A stretch of 64,000 nucleotides of DNA from IMG/VR virus record IMGVR_UViG_3300034105_003151, positions 62,001 through 126,000 of that record; one strand, 5' to 3'. Positions 37,337-46,085 of the stretch are shown in pieces; position 1 is the stretch's first letter; every line of letters starts with the position of its first letter. This stretch comes from a virus. The notes beneath the pieces were generated by a model. That model worked only from the letters and a program-made list of their open reading frames with translations, had not been told where the DNA came from and ran no database searches. The position numbers were made by a program, and so were the translations under genes.

Positions 37337-39514
37337 CTATTCTGAATACACCATACTATAAAAAGAAGCTTTAGCCTGTTTCATATCTTCCACAGTTAAT
37401 TGCTTATCTAGATCTACTGCAATATCTTGACAGTATTTTTTAAGATCATCAAAAGTAGCCATTCTAATATTTTGAACTTTTTGGAGTGACTCCTGAACAG
37501 AACCTTCATTAATATTTGTAAAGGGCTGTGTAGCAAACAATATTTTTGTTTTTAAGTCTTCTAACTCATCAGTCTCAGAACTAGCCAAACTTCTTAAATT
37601 CTTCTTGTTATACAGATCTAAAATCATAGGATTTACAATTTCGCTTATTTTATCTTGGGCGTTTACTGCCCAAAGATTTAATGAGGCTCCAGTTCTTGGA
37701 CTGAAAGTTTTAGTTTTGCGTTTTGAGCTATCTTTGCTGGTTTTTGGGCGACCTTGACCGGACACTCCTGGCAAAGATTCTGACGAATCTTTTGCCAACT
37801 TTGTTGGGGAAACAGCCTGACGCATTTCAAGAACCGTTTTTTCTCCAGCTTTCTTTTTATCTAATTCTAATCCAACTTGGCTAGGAGTAGCAGTACCTCC
37901 CTGTAATGCTATTTTCTTTAAAGAATTTTCAATTTGTGGATCAAACCAAGGTCCAGTTTTTCTAACCATTCTATTGCTCTTACGTTCGCGTGTCTCTCTC
38001 ATTAATCTAGCTTTTTCCATATCTGGATCAAAACCAAATTTCTTTTGTAGTAATTCATCGCTAATTACATTTCTATCAGCTAATTGAATTAATAGAGCCT
38101 TTTCTGTATCTTCATTACTTAGATCCATTCTATCAAATTCTATTTTAGCCGGGTGTTGAAAACCCATAGCTTTTTGTACTAATTCAAATTCCTTTTCCCA
38201 AAATTCTATAACTAAATCTCTACCATACTGTAGTCTTTGTGTCATAGTTTTTAGACTTATGAAATTATTGGTTGTTCCTGCCGCACCAAATGTGCCCGTT
38301 AAAGTTGGAGGAATACCAAGACCAGCATATACGCTATTTAAGTGAGGAATATATTTTGACTCACCTAAAAATTGATGTACACTAGTTTTACTTTCTATAA
38401 GTTCTAAGTCTGGTCCCCAGATCAAATCCATAGTACCACCACCAACATTATTGCCTAGAATCTGTGCTAATTTAGCAACAGCAGCTTTTGTTGGTGCAAT
38501 TTTATGTTCTAGACTACCTAGTTTAAAAATACGAATATTACTAATAGCTCCATCAAGAGCGGCAAGGTCTGCTAGTTTTAATTTTTCTATTATGAAAATA
38601 TCATCCATAATTGCATATATCATAGGATAAGCCCAGCTTTGCCAATCATCTTTCTTGTAATGAAAAACAATAGTTTTTTGAGGATCTAATGGATAAGGCT
38701 TTTTAGCTTTTGCTGCTTCTACTATCTGTGCTGGTAACTGAGCAACAATAGCCTTTTCAGCATCTGTTCTTGGGCTATTAATTAGTTTTCTCATTTGGGC
38801 CGGAATAGTGATCTCATACTGCTTACTCTGTACAAAAGAGGCTAATCCACCAGCAGACATTTGCACACAAATAGGATCGATAAAAGTATACTTCCAAGGG
38901 ATTTCTCTTTTTTCTACCTTTATTTGATCTATACTATCGATATATAAGTCTGGAGATCCCATACTTTTGTATAAACCATCAATGACTTTAACATTTAATT
39001 TTGCCGTTTGACGATTTAATACAACGCTGCCTGTGCGATAGATGTTGTTCAAAAATCTTTCGCTACGATCCTTACCCTTCACTTTTTTAAACCATTGCTT
39101 ATAAAATCTTTCGATACGCTTATTTCTATGAACAGGAGTAATACCTTGTACTGCAAAATCAGCCATAAGATCAATAACGTTTCTAATCAATCCCATTTTT
39201 TGATAGATATCATCTGCTCTACGACAGATTGCTTTTATTTCACGGGGAACAGTTTCATCTGGACGGAAAAATTCGTAATCTGCACGGGTTAGTCCTGGGC
39301 GACCTCCCGTATTTGAGTCTAGATTGGAAAAGTCAACACCGTATCGTCTATCGGCAACAGACTTGTATATTCCAAACTCCTCTAAAGCACTAGCAGAGTC
39401 ATGTAATGCTTTGCTTTTACTTAATAAGTCATCTCCCCAAGTAACATAAGCATCTGCTCCATCATATTGTGCCGCTGCAACGGCTTCACTTTTAGGGTAT
39501 TTTTGTTTAGGCAT
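37337..39514 (-). CDS. portal protein
   Basis: 725 residues. It lies between the large terminase and protease-scaffold, the standard portal position. The core includes LTRADYEFFRPDETVPREIK, VIDLMADFAVQGITPVHRN, the IPHLNSVYAGLGIPPTLTGT loop and QRLQYGRDLVIEFWEKEFEL, typical of portal stem and wing. A basic linker (SKRKTKTFSPRTG) near residue 610 leads to an extra C-terminal helical region, longer than in small siphophages. Twelve copies form the DNA channel. Confidence 0.85.
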   Translation of the reverse strand: MPKQKYPKSEAVAAAQYDGADAYVTWGDDLLSKSKALHDSASALEEFGIYKSVADRRYGVDFSNLDSNTGGRPGLTRADYEFFRPDETVPREIKAICRRADDIYQKMGLIRNVIDLMADFAVQGITPVHRNKRIERFYKQWFKKVKGKDRSERFLNNIYRTGSVVLNRQTAKLNVKVIDGLYKSMGSPDLYIDSIDQIKVEKREIPWKYTFIDPICVQMSAGGLASFVQSKQYEITIPAQMRKLINSPRTDAEKAIVAQLPAQIVEAAKAKKPYPLDPQKTIVFHYKKDDWQSWAYPMIYAIMDDIFIIEKLKLADLAALDGAISNIRIFKLGSLEHKIAPTKAAVAKLAQILGNNVGGGTMDLIWGPDLELIESKTSVHQFLGESKYIPHLNSVYAGLGIPPTLTGTFGAAGTTNNFISLKTMTQRLQYGRDLVIEFWEKEFELVQKAMGFQHPAKIEFDRMDLSNEDTEKALLIQLADRNVISDELLQKKFGFDPDMEKARLMRETRERKSNRMVRKTGPWFDPQIENSLKKIALQGGTATPSQVGLELDKKKAGEKTVLEMRQAVSPTKLAKDSSESLPGVSGQGRPKTSKDSSKRKTKTFSPRTGASLNLWAVNAQDKISEIVNPMILDLYNKKNLRSLASSETDELEDLKTKILFATQPFTNINEGSVQESLQKVQNIRMATFDDLKKYCQDIAVDLDKQLTVEDMKQAKASFYSMVYSE

Positions 39515-39565
39515 AGTTAATTGAACCGTGATAGGAATGTATTCTGATTAATAAAATGTATTACA

Positions 39566-41623
39566 CTAATTTCGATATATTCCTGTGTAAATATCATCAT
39601 TTCCTCCACCTCCAGTAAACCAATCTGGCCCCCTATACATCTGACCATCATGCTTCACAACGTCCGCTCTGTTATTACCCACAACATCATATTCAATAGG
39701 AGATAGTATTCTATTCATTTGTCTAGCTATCATATTAGCAATTAGTAAAGAACTATAACGGTCTTTTCTAAGTCTTCCTTTTTTACCACCGGGCATTTTA
39801 ACTTCTGGAGTATCCCATCTGTCTCTAGCGTTTGGACCTGTACTAGTTTGTGTCATTACTATGGTAGTTAGTTCATCTTTTAGTTCTTCTATTTCTAGAA
39901 TACACTCACTTAAACTATCATATAATGGACTAAGATCAGTTTCTAGAATACTCAAGTCTTCTCCCTGTAATGCTAAACCTAGAGATACAGGATCGAATCT
40001 TGGAAATAATAATACTTTATCTTCCATATCTTTTCTTAATCCGTGATTAGCTTGACTAGTCCAATCAGACTTGGCAAACTGTACCATTTCTAATATATGT
40101 AAGCCTTGTTGATCATCGGTATCTTTAGCTTTTTCAAAATCTATAATAGGCCATATTAGATGTTCACCTTGTTCTAATTTGCTAGGATCGTGTAGTGCTT
40201 CTTCAATAGCTACTCCTCCACCCTGAGCATCTAATCCAATCCGTTCGCAAGGGAATATTTTCATTAGGTTTCTGATCTTCCTTGCACAAAAGGCATAGAA
40301 GTCATGATCGATAGTAGTTCCTGCTTTTTGACGCTCTTTAAAATTGCTTCTATTTGTTGTCCAACAATAAACCACTCTAGAGTGATCTGGATGGATTTCT
40401 AAAATAACTAAGCTAAAATTATCTTTTTCACTAGCAGGATCGATACCGTAAACATAACGGAGAGATGGTCTGCCTTTAATCATTGGGTCAAATATTACAA
40501 CTTTATTATTAATAGTTATAGGTTTTGTATCAGAAACAACACAACCTTCTATGAGTGTTCTTCTAAAAAATCCTTCACTATCATTAACAAAACACGCAGC
40601 ATATTCCATATTATAAATACCGGCATGAATAGTAGCGCGGGCGCGACTTACTTGCTTATCATCCATAAAACCCTTTGGTATTAACTCATAAGGAATACGA
40701 ATAATACAATAGTCTTTCCAGTTAAAATTCTCTGGAACTTCGCCTTTGAATAATTCGTCTAGTTTATTAGGATCACCCTTACTTTCGATAATAGACTTAT
40801 ATCTTCTCCAATATGAAGCAAAGTGTTTAAATGAATAATCTGCGGTTCCTGAAATAATGGCTTGATTACCCATTTTATATTGTAGTGCTTCTAATTCATC
40901 GTTCCAAATACCAGCCTCAATCATGGCTAGTTTTTTTGCTTCGTCTTTTACATTTTGCATAGGAGATGCACTAACTGACGCGAAACCCGCAACAACTGTT
41001 TCATATATTTCTGGTGAAATTGATGCGAACTCGTCAGCGATAATAATATGCGCTCTTAGACCTCTGATTTTAGTCCCATCACCCATAGGAATAGCAATAG
41101 CCACGCTATCTCCTAGTCTCATTGTCCATCTATCAGTATCTTTACGCATACCATCATTTGATCCGTTAAATATGGATCGAAGTATCGGAGAGCCATTCCA
41201 AATAGTTTCCATATACTCTAGAACCAATTTGCTTTGTCTAAAACCCGCTCCTACTACAACTATTTTAGTTCCTGGCTTTAGTATGCATCTGAGGATACAG
41301 TATAGAGCCATAAGAAAGCTCTTACCGAATCCACGACTAGCAATATACATTGGAAAAGCCCTAATCCAGAACTCTTGCAAAATTGCCACCTGCATTGGGT
41401 GCAGTTCTATATTGAATAGTAATTTACAGGTTGTTCCAAAATATAATGGATTACTCAATAGTCTTAGTAAATGGCGATCTGGATATTCAATATCATATTC
41501 TGATCGATCTACCAGCGCACTACGAAGAGAGTCTATAAGAGATGTGTCGCCCAGACCTAACCAAGCATCATCATATGGAGTTATTATTTTTTTATTGGGC
41601 TTTATTATTGTACTCAAGTTCAT
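39566..41623 (-). CDS. terminase large subunit
   Basis: 685 residues. The ATPase shows Walker A ASRGFGKS (about 95-102) and Walker B HIIIADE (about 192-198). The C-terminal nuclease begins with VYGIDPASEKDNFSLVIL and has RIGLDAQGGG and the final catalytic-region Asp in NRADVV/DRYSSLLIAN. It cuts concatemers and pumps DNA through the portal. Start overlaps the ERCC4 nuclease gene by 32 bases, which suggests joint translation. Confidence 0.93.
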   Translation of the reverse strand: MNLSTIIKPNKKIITPYDDAWLGLGDTSLIDSLRSALVDRSEYDIEYPDRHLLRLLSNPLYFGTTCKLLFNIELHPMQVAILQEFWIRAFPMYIASRGFGKSFLMALYCILRCILKPGTKIVVVGAGFRQSKLVLEYMETIWNGSPILRSIFNGSNDGMRKDTDRWTMRLGDSVAIAIPMGDGTKIRGLRAHIIIADEFASISPEIYETVVAGFASVSASPMQNVKDEAKKLAMIEAGIWNDELEALQYKMGNQAIISGTADYSFKHFASYWRRYKSIIESKGDPNKLDELFKGEVPENFNWKDYCIIRIPYELIPKGFMDDKQVSRARATIHAGIYNMEYAACFVNDSEGFFRRTLIEGCVVSDTKPITINNKVVIFDPMIKGRPSLRYVYGIDPASEKDNFSLVILEIHPDHSRVVYCWTTNRSNFKERQKAGTTIDHDFYAFCARKIRNLMKIFPCERIGLDAQGGGVAIEEALHDPSKLEQGEHLIWPIIDFEKAKDTDDQQGLHILEMVQFAKSDWTSQANHGLRKDMEDKVLLFPRFDPVSLGLALQGEDLSILETDLSPLYDSLSECILEIEELKDELTTIVMTQTSTGPNARDRWDTPEVKMPGGKKGRLRKDRYSSLLIANMIARQMNRILSPIEYDVVGNNRADVVKHDGQMYRGPDWFTGGGGNDDIYTGIYRN

Positions 41624-42071
41624 ATACCTTTTTCATTAGAGTAATAGCAATTTTGGAAGCATTTGAGGGATCTCCGCAAAAAAGCACATGAATATTATGT
41701 TTGAGTTGAAGTTCTAAGAGATTCTTTAAAATAAATCCCGATGTAATCTTTAGCTTATCCCACATTCTTTTAGGTACATTAGACCCTATTGGATATCTAT
41801 AAATATCTTCTAGACTAAATTCTAGTATCAAATAAGAGTACTTATATGTTTTCATCCTATCAATAACGTCTTTGAATCTTTTTTCCGTTATATTATTAGC
41901 TATTTCACTAACACTCTTTTTTCTCTCTACACACAATAAATGCTCGTAGCCCTCAACACTATAATCACCCGTATCTAGTTTTCTATTAGCATAAGCCACC
42001 CTATCAAATTCCCAGGGTTGTTGCTCTCTAGTATCTATGATAACTTTAAAATTGTTATAATCTACGTTCAT
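41592..42071 (-). CDS. ERCC4-type nuclease
   Basis: 159 residues. The core ERCC4 motif is complete: VIIDTREQQPWEF at 10-22, LDTGDYSVEG, then CVERKKSVSEIANNI. XPF/Mus81-family nucleases cut branched or forked DNA. In this phage it is encoded between the HNH gene and the terminase, so it may resolve branches before packaging or act in terminase cleavage. It lacks the helix-hairpin-helix tail of cellular XPF. Confidence 0.88.
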   Translation of the reverse strand: MNVDYNNFKVIIDTREQQPWEFDRVAYANRKLDTGDYSVEGYEHLLCVERKKSVSEIANNITEKRFKDVIDRMKTYKYSYLILEFSLEDIYRYPIGSNVPKRMWDKLKITSGFILKNLLELQLKHNIHVLFCGDPSNASKIAITLMKKVYELEYNNKAQ

Positions 42072-42337
42072 TTTTTCTTCCCTGCTAATATTTTAAAAAA
42101 CACGGCAGCATATATGGTTTCTAGTCCGCTAATCATTTTATGATGAGCATAACAAAGAGTGATTCCATTTTCGACAACAAACCGCAATGCTGGACTATCA
42201 GCCCATCTAACAATATGATGAGCGTTTAACCGCTTTTTAATATTACACCCAGGCCACTGACAACAGTGATTATCTCTTTTGTATACTTCCTTACGCCACT
42301 TTACATATAGTGGATCTTTAAACCAACGTTTGGTCAT
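42068..42337 (-). CDS. HNH endonuclease
   Basis: 89 residues. A compact HNH fold: CCQWPGC (zinc Cys), NAHHIVRW (catalytic His), N57 and CYAHH. Small HNH proteins next to terminase genes assist cohesive-end or headful cleavage in several siphophages. Starts 20 bases inside the dehydratase gene and ends in a four-base overlap with the ERCC4 gene. Confidence 0.88.
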   Translation of the reverse strand: MTKRWFKDPLYVKWRKEVYKRDNHCCQWPGCNIKKRLNAHHIVRWADSPALRFVVENGITLCYAHHKMISGLETIYAAVFFKILAGKKK

Positions 42338-43397
42338 AAGATACCATCTCTTCTACTAATTGTTCAAAGCTAATTTCTGGTTTCCACCCTAGCTGCATAG
42401 TAGCTTTAGTAGGATAACCTCTTAGATAATCCACCTCTGCTGGTCTATAGAACTGGGGATCGATAACTATAAAATCTTTATAATCAAGATCAAACTTACT
42501 AAAAGCAATCTTTAAAAAGTCTTCTACGCTGTGAGTTTCGCCCGTTGCTACTACAAAGTCATCAGCCTCTTTTGCTTGCAACATCATCCACATTGCCCTT
42601 ACATAATCCTTTGCATGACCCCAATCACGGTAGGCTTTAATGTTACCTAGACGTAGTTTTGGAAATGCTATTGGGCCACGACTTGTTGGTTTTCCATAGT
42701 AAATAGTATCAGACTCATCAGGATCAAAAAATCTTCCAATTGTTGCAAACTCTTGATCGCCCCATTTATTAAACTCGCCCAGCCACTTAGTAATCTTGCG
42801 AGTAACAAACTTCTCGCCCCTACGAGGACTCTCATGATTAAATAAAATTCCTGAGCAAGCAAAAATACCATATGCCGAGCGATAGATTCTTACCAAGTTA
42901 TGAGCAGCTAACTTAGCCACCCCATAAGGACTTTGAGGAAGCATTGTTGTCTTTTCGTCTTGGTATGGATTTCCATTTAAATCTTTATCATAATTAAAAC
43001 CAAACATTTCACTAGTACTAGCTTGGTAGAATCTTGTCTTGGGCGAACATTGACGAATAGATTCTAAGATATGTAAAACACCCAAGGCATCCATCTCAAA
43101 TGTAGATACTGGTTGTTCAAAACTAGTACCAACATGACTCTGAGCAGCTAAGTTATAGAATTCATCTGGCTTATATTTATTGACTAAGCTAAAACAACCT
43201 GATGAATCTGTAAGATCGAATTCCTCAAGGGAAAAATTGGGATTGTTTTGCAGAGAAAGGATTCTGCTTTGTGTGTTCGTACTTGACCGGCGATATAGAC
43301 CCACTACTTTATAACCCTTTTCCAAAAGTAATTCGGCCAAATAGCTTCCGTCTTGTCCTGTTATTCCACTTACTAGTGCTGTTTTTTGTTTAGTCAT
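42318..43397 (-). CDS. gmd: GDP-mannose 4,6-dehydratase
   Basis: 359 residues, full length for the family. It has the Rossmann motif GITGQDGSYLAE (about 11-22), STSEMFG, and the catalytic SPYGVAKLAAH with the YxxxK pair, plus FNHESPRRGEKFVTRK. It converts GDP-mannose to GDP-4-keto-6-deoxymannose, a precursor of fucose- or rhamnose-type sugars. It is embedded in the packaging module with overlaps at both ends. The sugar could decorate virion proteins or alter host surface glycan; both are inferences. Confidence 0.92.
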   Translation of the reverse strand: MTKQKTALVSGITGQDGSYLAELLLEKGYKVVGLYRRSSTNTQSRILSLQNNPNFSLEEFDLTDSSGCFSLVNKYKPDEFYNLAAQSHVGTSFEQPVSTFEMDALGVLHILESIRQCSPKTRFYQASTSEMFGFNYDKDLNGNPYQDEKTTMLPQSPYGVAKLAAHNLVRIYRSAYGIFACSGILFNHESPRRGEKFVTRKITKWLGEFNKWGDQEFATIGRFFDPDESDTIYYGKPTSRGPIAFPKLRLGNIKAYRDWGHAKDYVRAMWMMLQAKEADDFVVATGETHSVEDFLKIAFSKFDLDYKDFIVIDPQFYRPAEVDYLRGYPTKATMQLGWKPEISFEQLVEEMVSYDQTLV

Positions 43398-44235
43398 TGG
43401 TTTTAGTCTCCTGATGGTCTTCTTTTACACTGTCTGCTGTTAAAAATGGTCTGTCCACTGTTCCATCTATGTATTGATGATAAGCGTGTAGTTTGGTTTC
43501 TTTTACTTTGTTAGTAGCCAACTTGTATAACTCCATCTCTCGCCCCTCTTTCTCTCTGATCGCCTCGTCCTCTAACATTTTCACAAGCCCCGTCCAACTA
43601 CTCTTACCATCTTCGATTCTTTTGATTCTTTGTTCTCTTGTGGCTTTTAGATCCTTACTAATGTTTTGGGCTTCTTTAGATAATTTAGTCCATTCATTAG
43701 TATAGTTAGATAGGGCATTTCGGGCAAAGCTCAACTGGGTTTCCATACTAGTTAATCGGGGCAAGTCTCTCTGATCTTCTGTTTTTTCATATTCTTTATC
43801 AACACCCTTTTGCAATCTATCTATTTCTTTAACATGACGCTTGCGGTCTTCCATACATCTGTTGAGCAGGATTTCAAGGGTGATGTATTGTTTGATCTGG
43901 AGTTCTTCGGCGGGTAACACATCGTCTTTAAACTGCTTAATAAGACCAATCCATGTATTTTCAAATAGAGTTAGTTCGCCGTTCTCTTCGTCAAACTGTT
44001 TTAAGATTTCGGGCCAGAAGGTTTTACTATGAAGCATCAAACGAATCATTTCTTGCTCTTTGCGAGTTTCTTCGTTAACCAGTAGGGCGTTTTCAGTAAT
44101 AAATCTTCTGATGGGGGCTTCTGTTCTATTTAAAGCCTCCGCTATTTGTTCCATACTTAATTCGTTAACATTGTCACGAATAAAACCCTCTTCATCCAGA
44201 CTCAACTGGCCCCTTTTCTTATTAGCGCTCATCAT
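43390..44235 (-). CDS. probable terminase small subunit
   Basis: 281 residues. The N-terminus has a helix-turn-helix (LSMEQIAEALNRTEAPIRRF). A long charged coiled coil follows (about 130-235). It is encoded upstream of the HNH and large terminase genes and should bind phage DNA to start packaging. It is longer than typical small terminases. A related N-terminal helix-turn-helix appears in the 75-residue protein at 45050-45277. Confidence 0.6.
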   Translation of the reverse strand: MMSANKKRGQLSLDEEGFIRDNVNELSMEQIAEALNRTEAPIRRFITENALLVNEETRKEQEMIRLMLHSKTFWPEILKQFDEENGELTLFENTWIGLIKQFKDDVLPAEELQIKQYITLEILLNRCMEDRKRHVKEIDRLQKGVDKEYEKTEDQRDLPRLTSMETQLSFARNALSNYTNEWTKLSKEAQNISKDLKATREQRIKRIEDGKSSWTGLVKMLEDEAIREKEGREMELYKLATNKVKETKLHAYHQYIDGTVDRPFLTADSVKEDHQETKTND

Positions 44236-44851
44236 TTTCCCCCATAAGTTCTTTTATATGCTTGCGTAATTTTTTAATTAGTACTGTACTAACTCTGGCC
44301 CCGTTCTTTAGTTTTAAGTAGATTTCTCTAAATTCTGGCTTAGTAATATTAGAATCTAAAAAGTCTATAATTTCTTTTGATCCTATTAAATTAGATGGGT
44401 CATCGGGGGTTGTGCAGGAGTCGGAGATATGTTCTATGCTCTGGGGCACCATGATATTTTTTTTACTTTCATTCCGGCGACTCCATCCAGCAAATGGTTC
44501 ACATTCATTTTTGTCGGGAAATTTTTCACACTGGTTACTAGATTTTAAACAGTGGGCGTCATAGAGAGGACAGCTTAAACAAGGCTTGTCGGGGCGCTGG
44601 TAGTTATTTCTTTTATAATTAAAGAGGCGATTTCTAATGTGGGTCCATAAGAAATTAGCAAGGGGGCGCTTATTATCATATTTTTCTAGCGCTTCTATTC
44701 CGAAGGTAACACCCAATTGCTTCATATCAGCTTCTTCGTGATAGCCGAATCTGAATTTTTTAGCTAATCGGGGCATTACCTTATCTATAGCTTCTAGAAA
44801 ATCAGCTTCTGTCACCCCGTTCGGCATCGTCGCCTTCTTCTGTTTGCTCAT
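44222..44851 (-). CDS. sigma-factor-like protein with Cys-rich insertion
   Basis: 209 residues. Residues about 37-86 resemble sigma region 2: EADMKQLGVTFGIEALEKYD, then LANFLWTHIRNRLFNYKR. A Cys-rich insert follows (PCLSCPLYDAHC, then C near 107 and 116), likely a zinc site. The C-terminal IKKLRKHIKELM could be a region-4 remnant. It may direct late transcription, as T4 gp55 does. It is the second gene of the virion block, immediately after its strong promoter. The first ~8 residues may be replaced by an internal ATG. Confidence 0.6.
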   Translation of the reverse strand: MSKQKKATMPNGVTEADFLEAIDKVMPRLAKKFRFGYHEEADMKQLGVTFGIEALEKYDNKRPLANFLWTHIRNRLFNYKRNNYQRPDKPCLSCPLYDAHCLKSSNQCEKFPDKNECEPFAGWSRRNESKKNIMVPQSIEHISDSCTTPDDPSNLIGSKEIIDFLDSNITKPEFREIYLKLKNGARVSTVLIKKLRKHIKELMGENDER

Positions 44852-44969
44852 CTAATAATTCGGAAATGCTTTTTCCGTCCTGTAGTTCTAAGTCTTGTGT
44901 AACATTAACGCTTCCTACGCAACGCACCTCTAGTACGCTATCAACTAATTCGGGTGTATCATTATTCAT
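44802..44969 (-). CDS. 55-residue acidic protein, first gene of virion block
   Basis: Start at ATG 44969, preceded by AAGGAG; a TTG 15 bases upstream is also possible. The product (MNNDTPELVDSVLEVRCVGS...) is acidic with a charged C-terminus and no known domain. It overlaps the start of the sigma-like gene by 50 bases in another frame. It could modulate that factor; this is a guess from adjacency. Confidence 0.5.
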   Translation of the reverse strand: MNNDTPELVDSVLEVRCVGSVNVTQDLELQDGKSISELLDEQTEEGDDAERGDRS

Positions 44970-45001
44970 ATCAGCTCCTTGCAAAATGTGGTCAACATAC
45001 T

Positions 45002-45029
45002 ATTATAAAGGGGTATACACTTTTGTCAA
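45002..45029 (-). promoter_or_regulatory. strong sigma70-like promoter of the virion block
   Basis: Minus strand: TTGACA (45029-45024), 16-bp spacer, TATAAT (45007-45002). Both boxes are perfect. It is the only clear leftward promoter I found for the 40-kb block and carries no G(T/A)CGATA heptamer. Confidence 0.8.
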
Positions 45030-45049
45030 TGTTTTTACAAAGGAATCTT

Positions 45050-45277
45050 ATGAAAAGTTATAAAAAATGGACACTAAGCGAGCAGGATTTTATTAGAAAC
45101 AACTGTGTTCTTATGCACGATGCCTTGTTGGCTAGTAAGTTGAGCCAGATGACGGGCCAGAATATTAGTGCTGAAATGGTTCGCAACCAGAGACGAAAGC
45201 AGCAAATTGTTAAAAAGGCGGGACGGCCAACAAAGTCGGGAGTTAAGCCATTAGATAACGAGGGGAAAATCGGCTAA
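45050..45277 (+). CDS. small helix-turn-helix protein
   Basis: 75 residues. WTLSEQDFIRNNCVLMHDALLA with SKLSQMTGQNISAEMVRNQR forms a likely DNA-binding helix-turn-helix; the tail is basic. The ATG at 45050 follows AAAGGAAT. A -10-like ATTATA and TTGCAA at 44979-45006 could provide a divergent promoter. It is the first rightward gene and might regulate the divergent region. Its N-terminal pattern resembles the small terminase N-terminus. Confidence 0.65.
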   Translation: MKSYKKWTLSEQDFIRNNCVLMHDALLASKLSQMTGQNISAEMVRNQRRKQQIVKKAGRPTKSGVKPLDNEGKIG

Positions 45278-45322
45278 TTTGTTTAGGGAGTGCCTACTTA
45301 TTTTGAACCACCCGGCGTTTTC

Positions 45323-45351
45323 CTTGACATTCTTGACATTCCCTTGACAAT
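45323..45351 (+). repeat. three tandem TTGACA boxes
   Basis: CTTGACATT occurs twice in tandem followed by CTTGACAATT within 29 bases. Each contains a perfect -35 box. No matching -10 box sits at a normal distance, so these may be binding sites rather than promoters. An A6C8 run follows. Confidence 0.5.
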
Positions 45352-45368
45352 TGAAAAAACCCCCCCCT

Positions 45369-45443
45369 TCCACCCCGCCCGATTCGTCATAAGTCTTTAC
45401 GCAGTAAGGGTTTAGGTCGAGTGTTGACGCAAGTGGTGTGCCG
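45369..45443 (+). repeat. intergenic element 1 (single arm, reversed core order)
   Basis: GC-rich core CACCCCGCCCG precedes one 29-bp arm at 45388-45416. A TGGCAC-type site (CGGCACA-N4-TTGCG) lies on the minus strand at 45428-45443. No second 29-bp arm is found. The 304-base gap 45278-45581 holds the tandem boxes, this element and the promoter at 45514. Confidence 0.7.
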
Positions 45444-45513
45444 TGTGTGGATGAGGAAAAAAAGATTGTGGTTTGGTATGGAAAATTATTTTGAGATTTT
45501 CTAGATTTTTCTC

Positions 45514-45541
45514 TTGACGCTGTCGATAAAAATGGTATAAT
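45514..45541 (+). promoter_or_regulatory. promoter, heptamer in spacer
   Basis: TTGACG, 16-bp spacer containing GTCGATA, TATAAT. Drives the gene at 45582. Confidence 0.8.
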
Positions 45542-45581
45542 AGAAGCACAAGAGAAAACGAAGGATAGCGGAGAGAAGATC

Positions 45582-45797
45582 ATGAAGAACTACTTTGGCA
45601 AGGCGATTGCCCCTAACGCTGACGTTCAGCGACACAACGAACAGATCGCTCACCTGCGTGAACAACTTGCTAATGCAGAAACTAACAATGATGGGAGTCG
45701 TTGTGCCAAGATGGAAATCGAAGCCTATCAAAACTTCCTTCGTATCGCTCTGGAAAGCAAGGCCAACGTTGCCTCTACCATGTTCAAGAGGAAGTGA
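45582..45797 (+). CDS. hypothetical 71-residue helical protein
   Basis: Mostly helical and charged (HNEQIAHLREQLANAETNND). It has its own promoter and a purine-rich leader with GGAGAG eight bases before the ATG. A CCTTAC/GTAAGG hairpin follows the stop. No known family. Confidence 0.7.
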   Translation: MKNYFGKAIAPNADVQRHNEQIAHLREQLANAETNNDGSRCAKMEIEAYQNFLRIALESKANVASTMFKRK

Positions 45798-45801
45798 GAA
45801 A

Positions 45802-45819
45802 CCTTACGATTTTGTAAGG
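45802..45819 (+). promoter_or_regulatory. CCTTAC/GTAAGG hairpin
   Basis: 6-bp stem with 6-base loop just after the stop codon and 11 bases before the next -35 box. No T run follows, so it may be a 3'-end stabiliser, weak terminator or operator. Confidence 0.6.
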
Positions 45820-45830
45820 AAACTTTCTCA

Positions 45831-45859
45831 TTGACAATCCCTTTCCTAGACGATAAAAT
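45831..45859 (+). promoter_or_regulatory. promoter, heptamer merged with -10
   Basis: TTGACA, 17-bp spacer, TAAAAT; GACGATA runs into the -10 box. Confidence 0.8.
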
Positions 45860-45890
45860 ACAAGCACAAGAGAACACAAAGGAAAAAGAA

Positions 45891-46055
45891 ATGACTACAC
45901 TCTATCGGGTTGAATTGCATTCGGAAGGCTCTACGGTCTATCTTCTCACGAATAAGGGTTGGGCTGATATCGTCCATTTCAAGGAAAATGCCGAATATCG
46001 TGCCAACGCTTGGGTGAAGAATCAAGAGCGACTTGACCGAATGGACAATGGCTGA
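45891..46055 (+). CDS. hypothetical 54-residue protein
   Basis: Start at ATG 45891, behind AAGGAAAAAGAA. The product (MTTLYRVELHSEGSTVYLLT...) looks like two strands and a helix. Its C-terminus (ENAEYRANAWVKNQERLDRM) resembles the end of the 46-residue protein at 47035, suggesting a paralogous pair. Confidence 0.7.
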   Translation: MTTLYRVELHSEGSTVYLLTNKGWADIVHFKENAEYRANAWVKNQERLDRMDNG

Positions 46056-46056
46056 A

Positions 46057-46074
46057 CCTTACGGAATTGTAAGG
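46057..46074 (+). promoter_or_regulatory. CCTTAC/GTAAGG hairpin
   Basis: 6-bp stem directly after the stop codon, 11 bases before the next -35 box. Same geometry as the hairpin at 45802. Confidence 0.6.
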
Positions 46075-46085
46075 AAAGAAAGCTG

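Noticed and set aside
40923-41639. Rightward 238-residue ORF opposite the large terminase
   Set aside because: The terminase motifs on the other strand are unambiguous, so this is a shadow frame.
45251-45583. Leftward 110-residue ORF over element 1
   Set aside because: It runs antisense over the promoter and repeat, has no ribosome-binding site and looks like a shadow of non-coding sequence.
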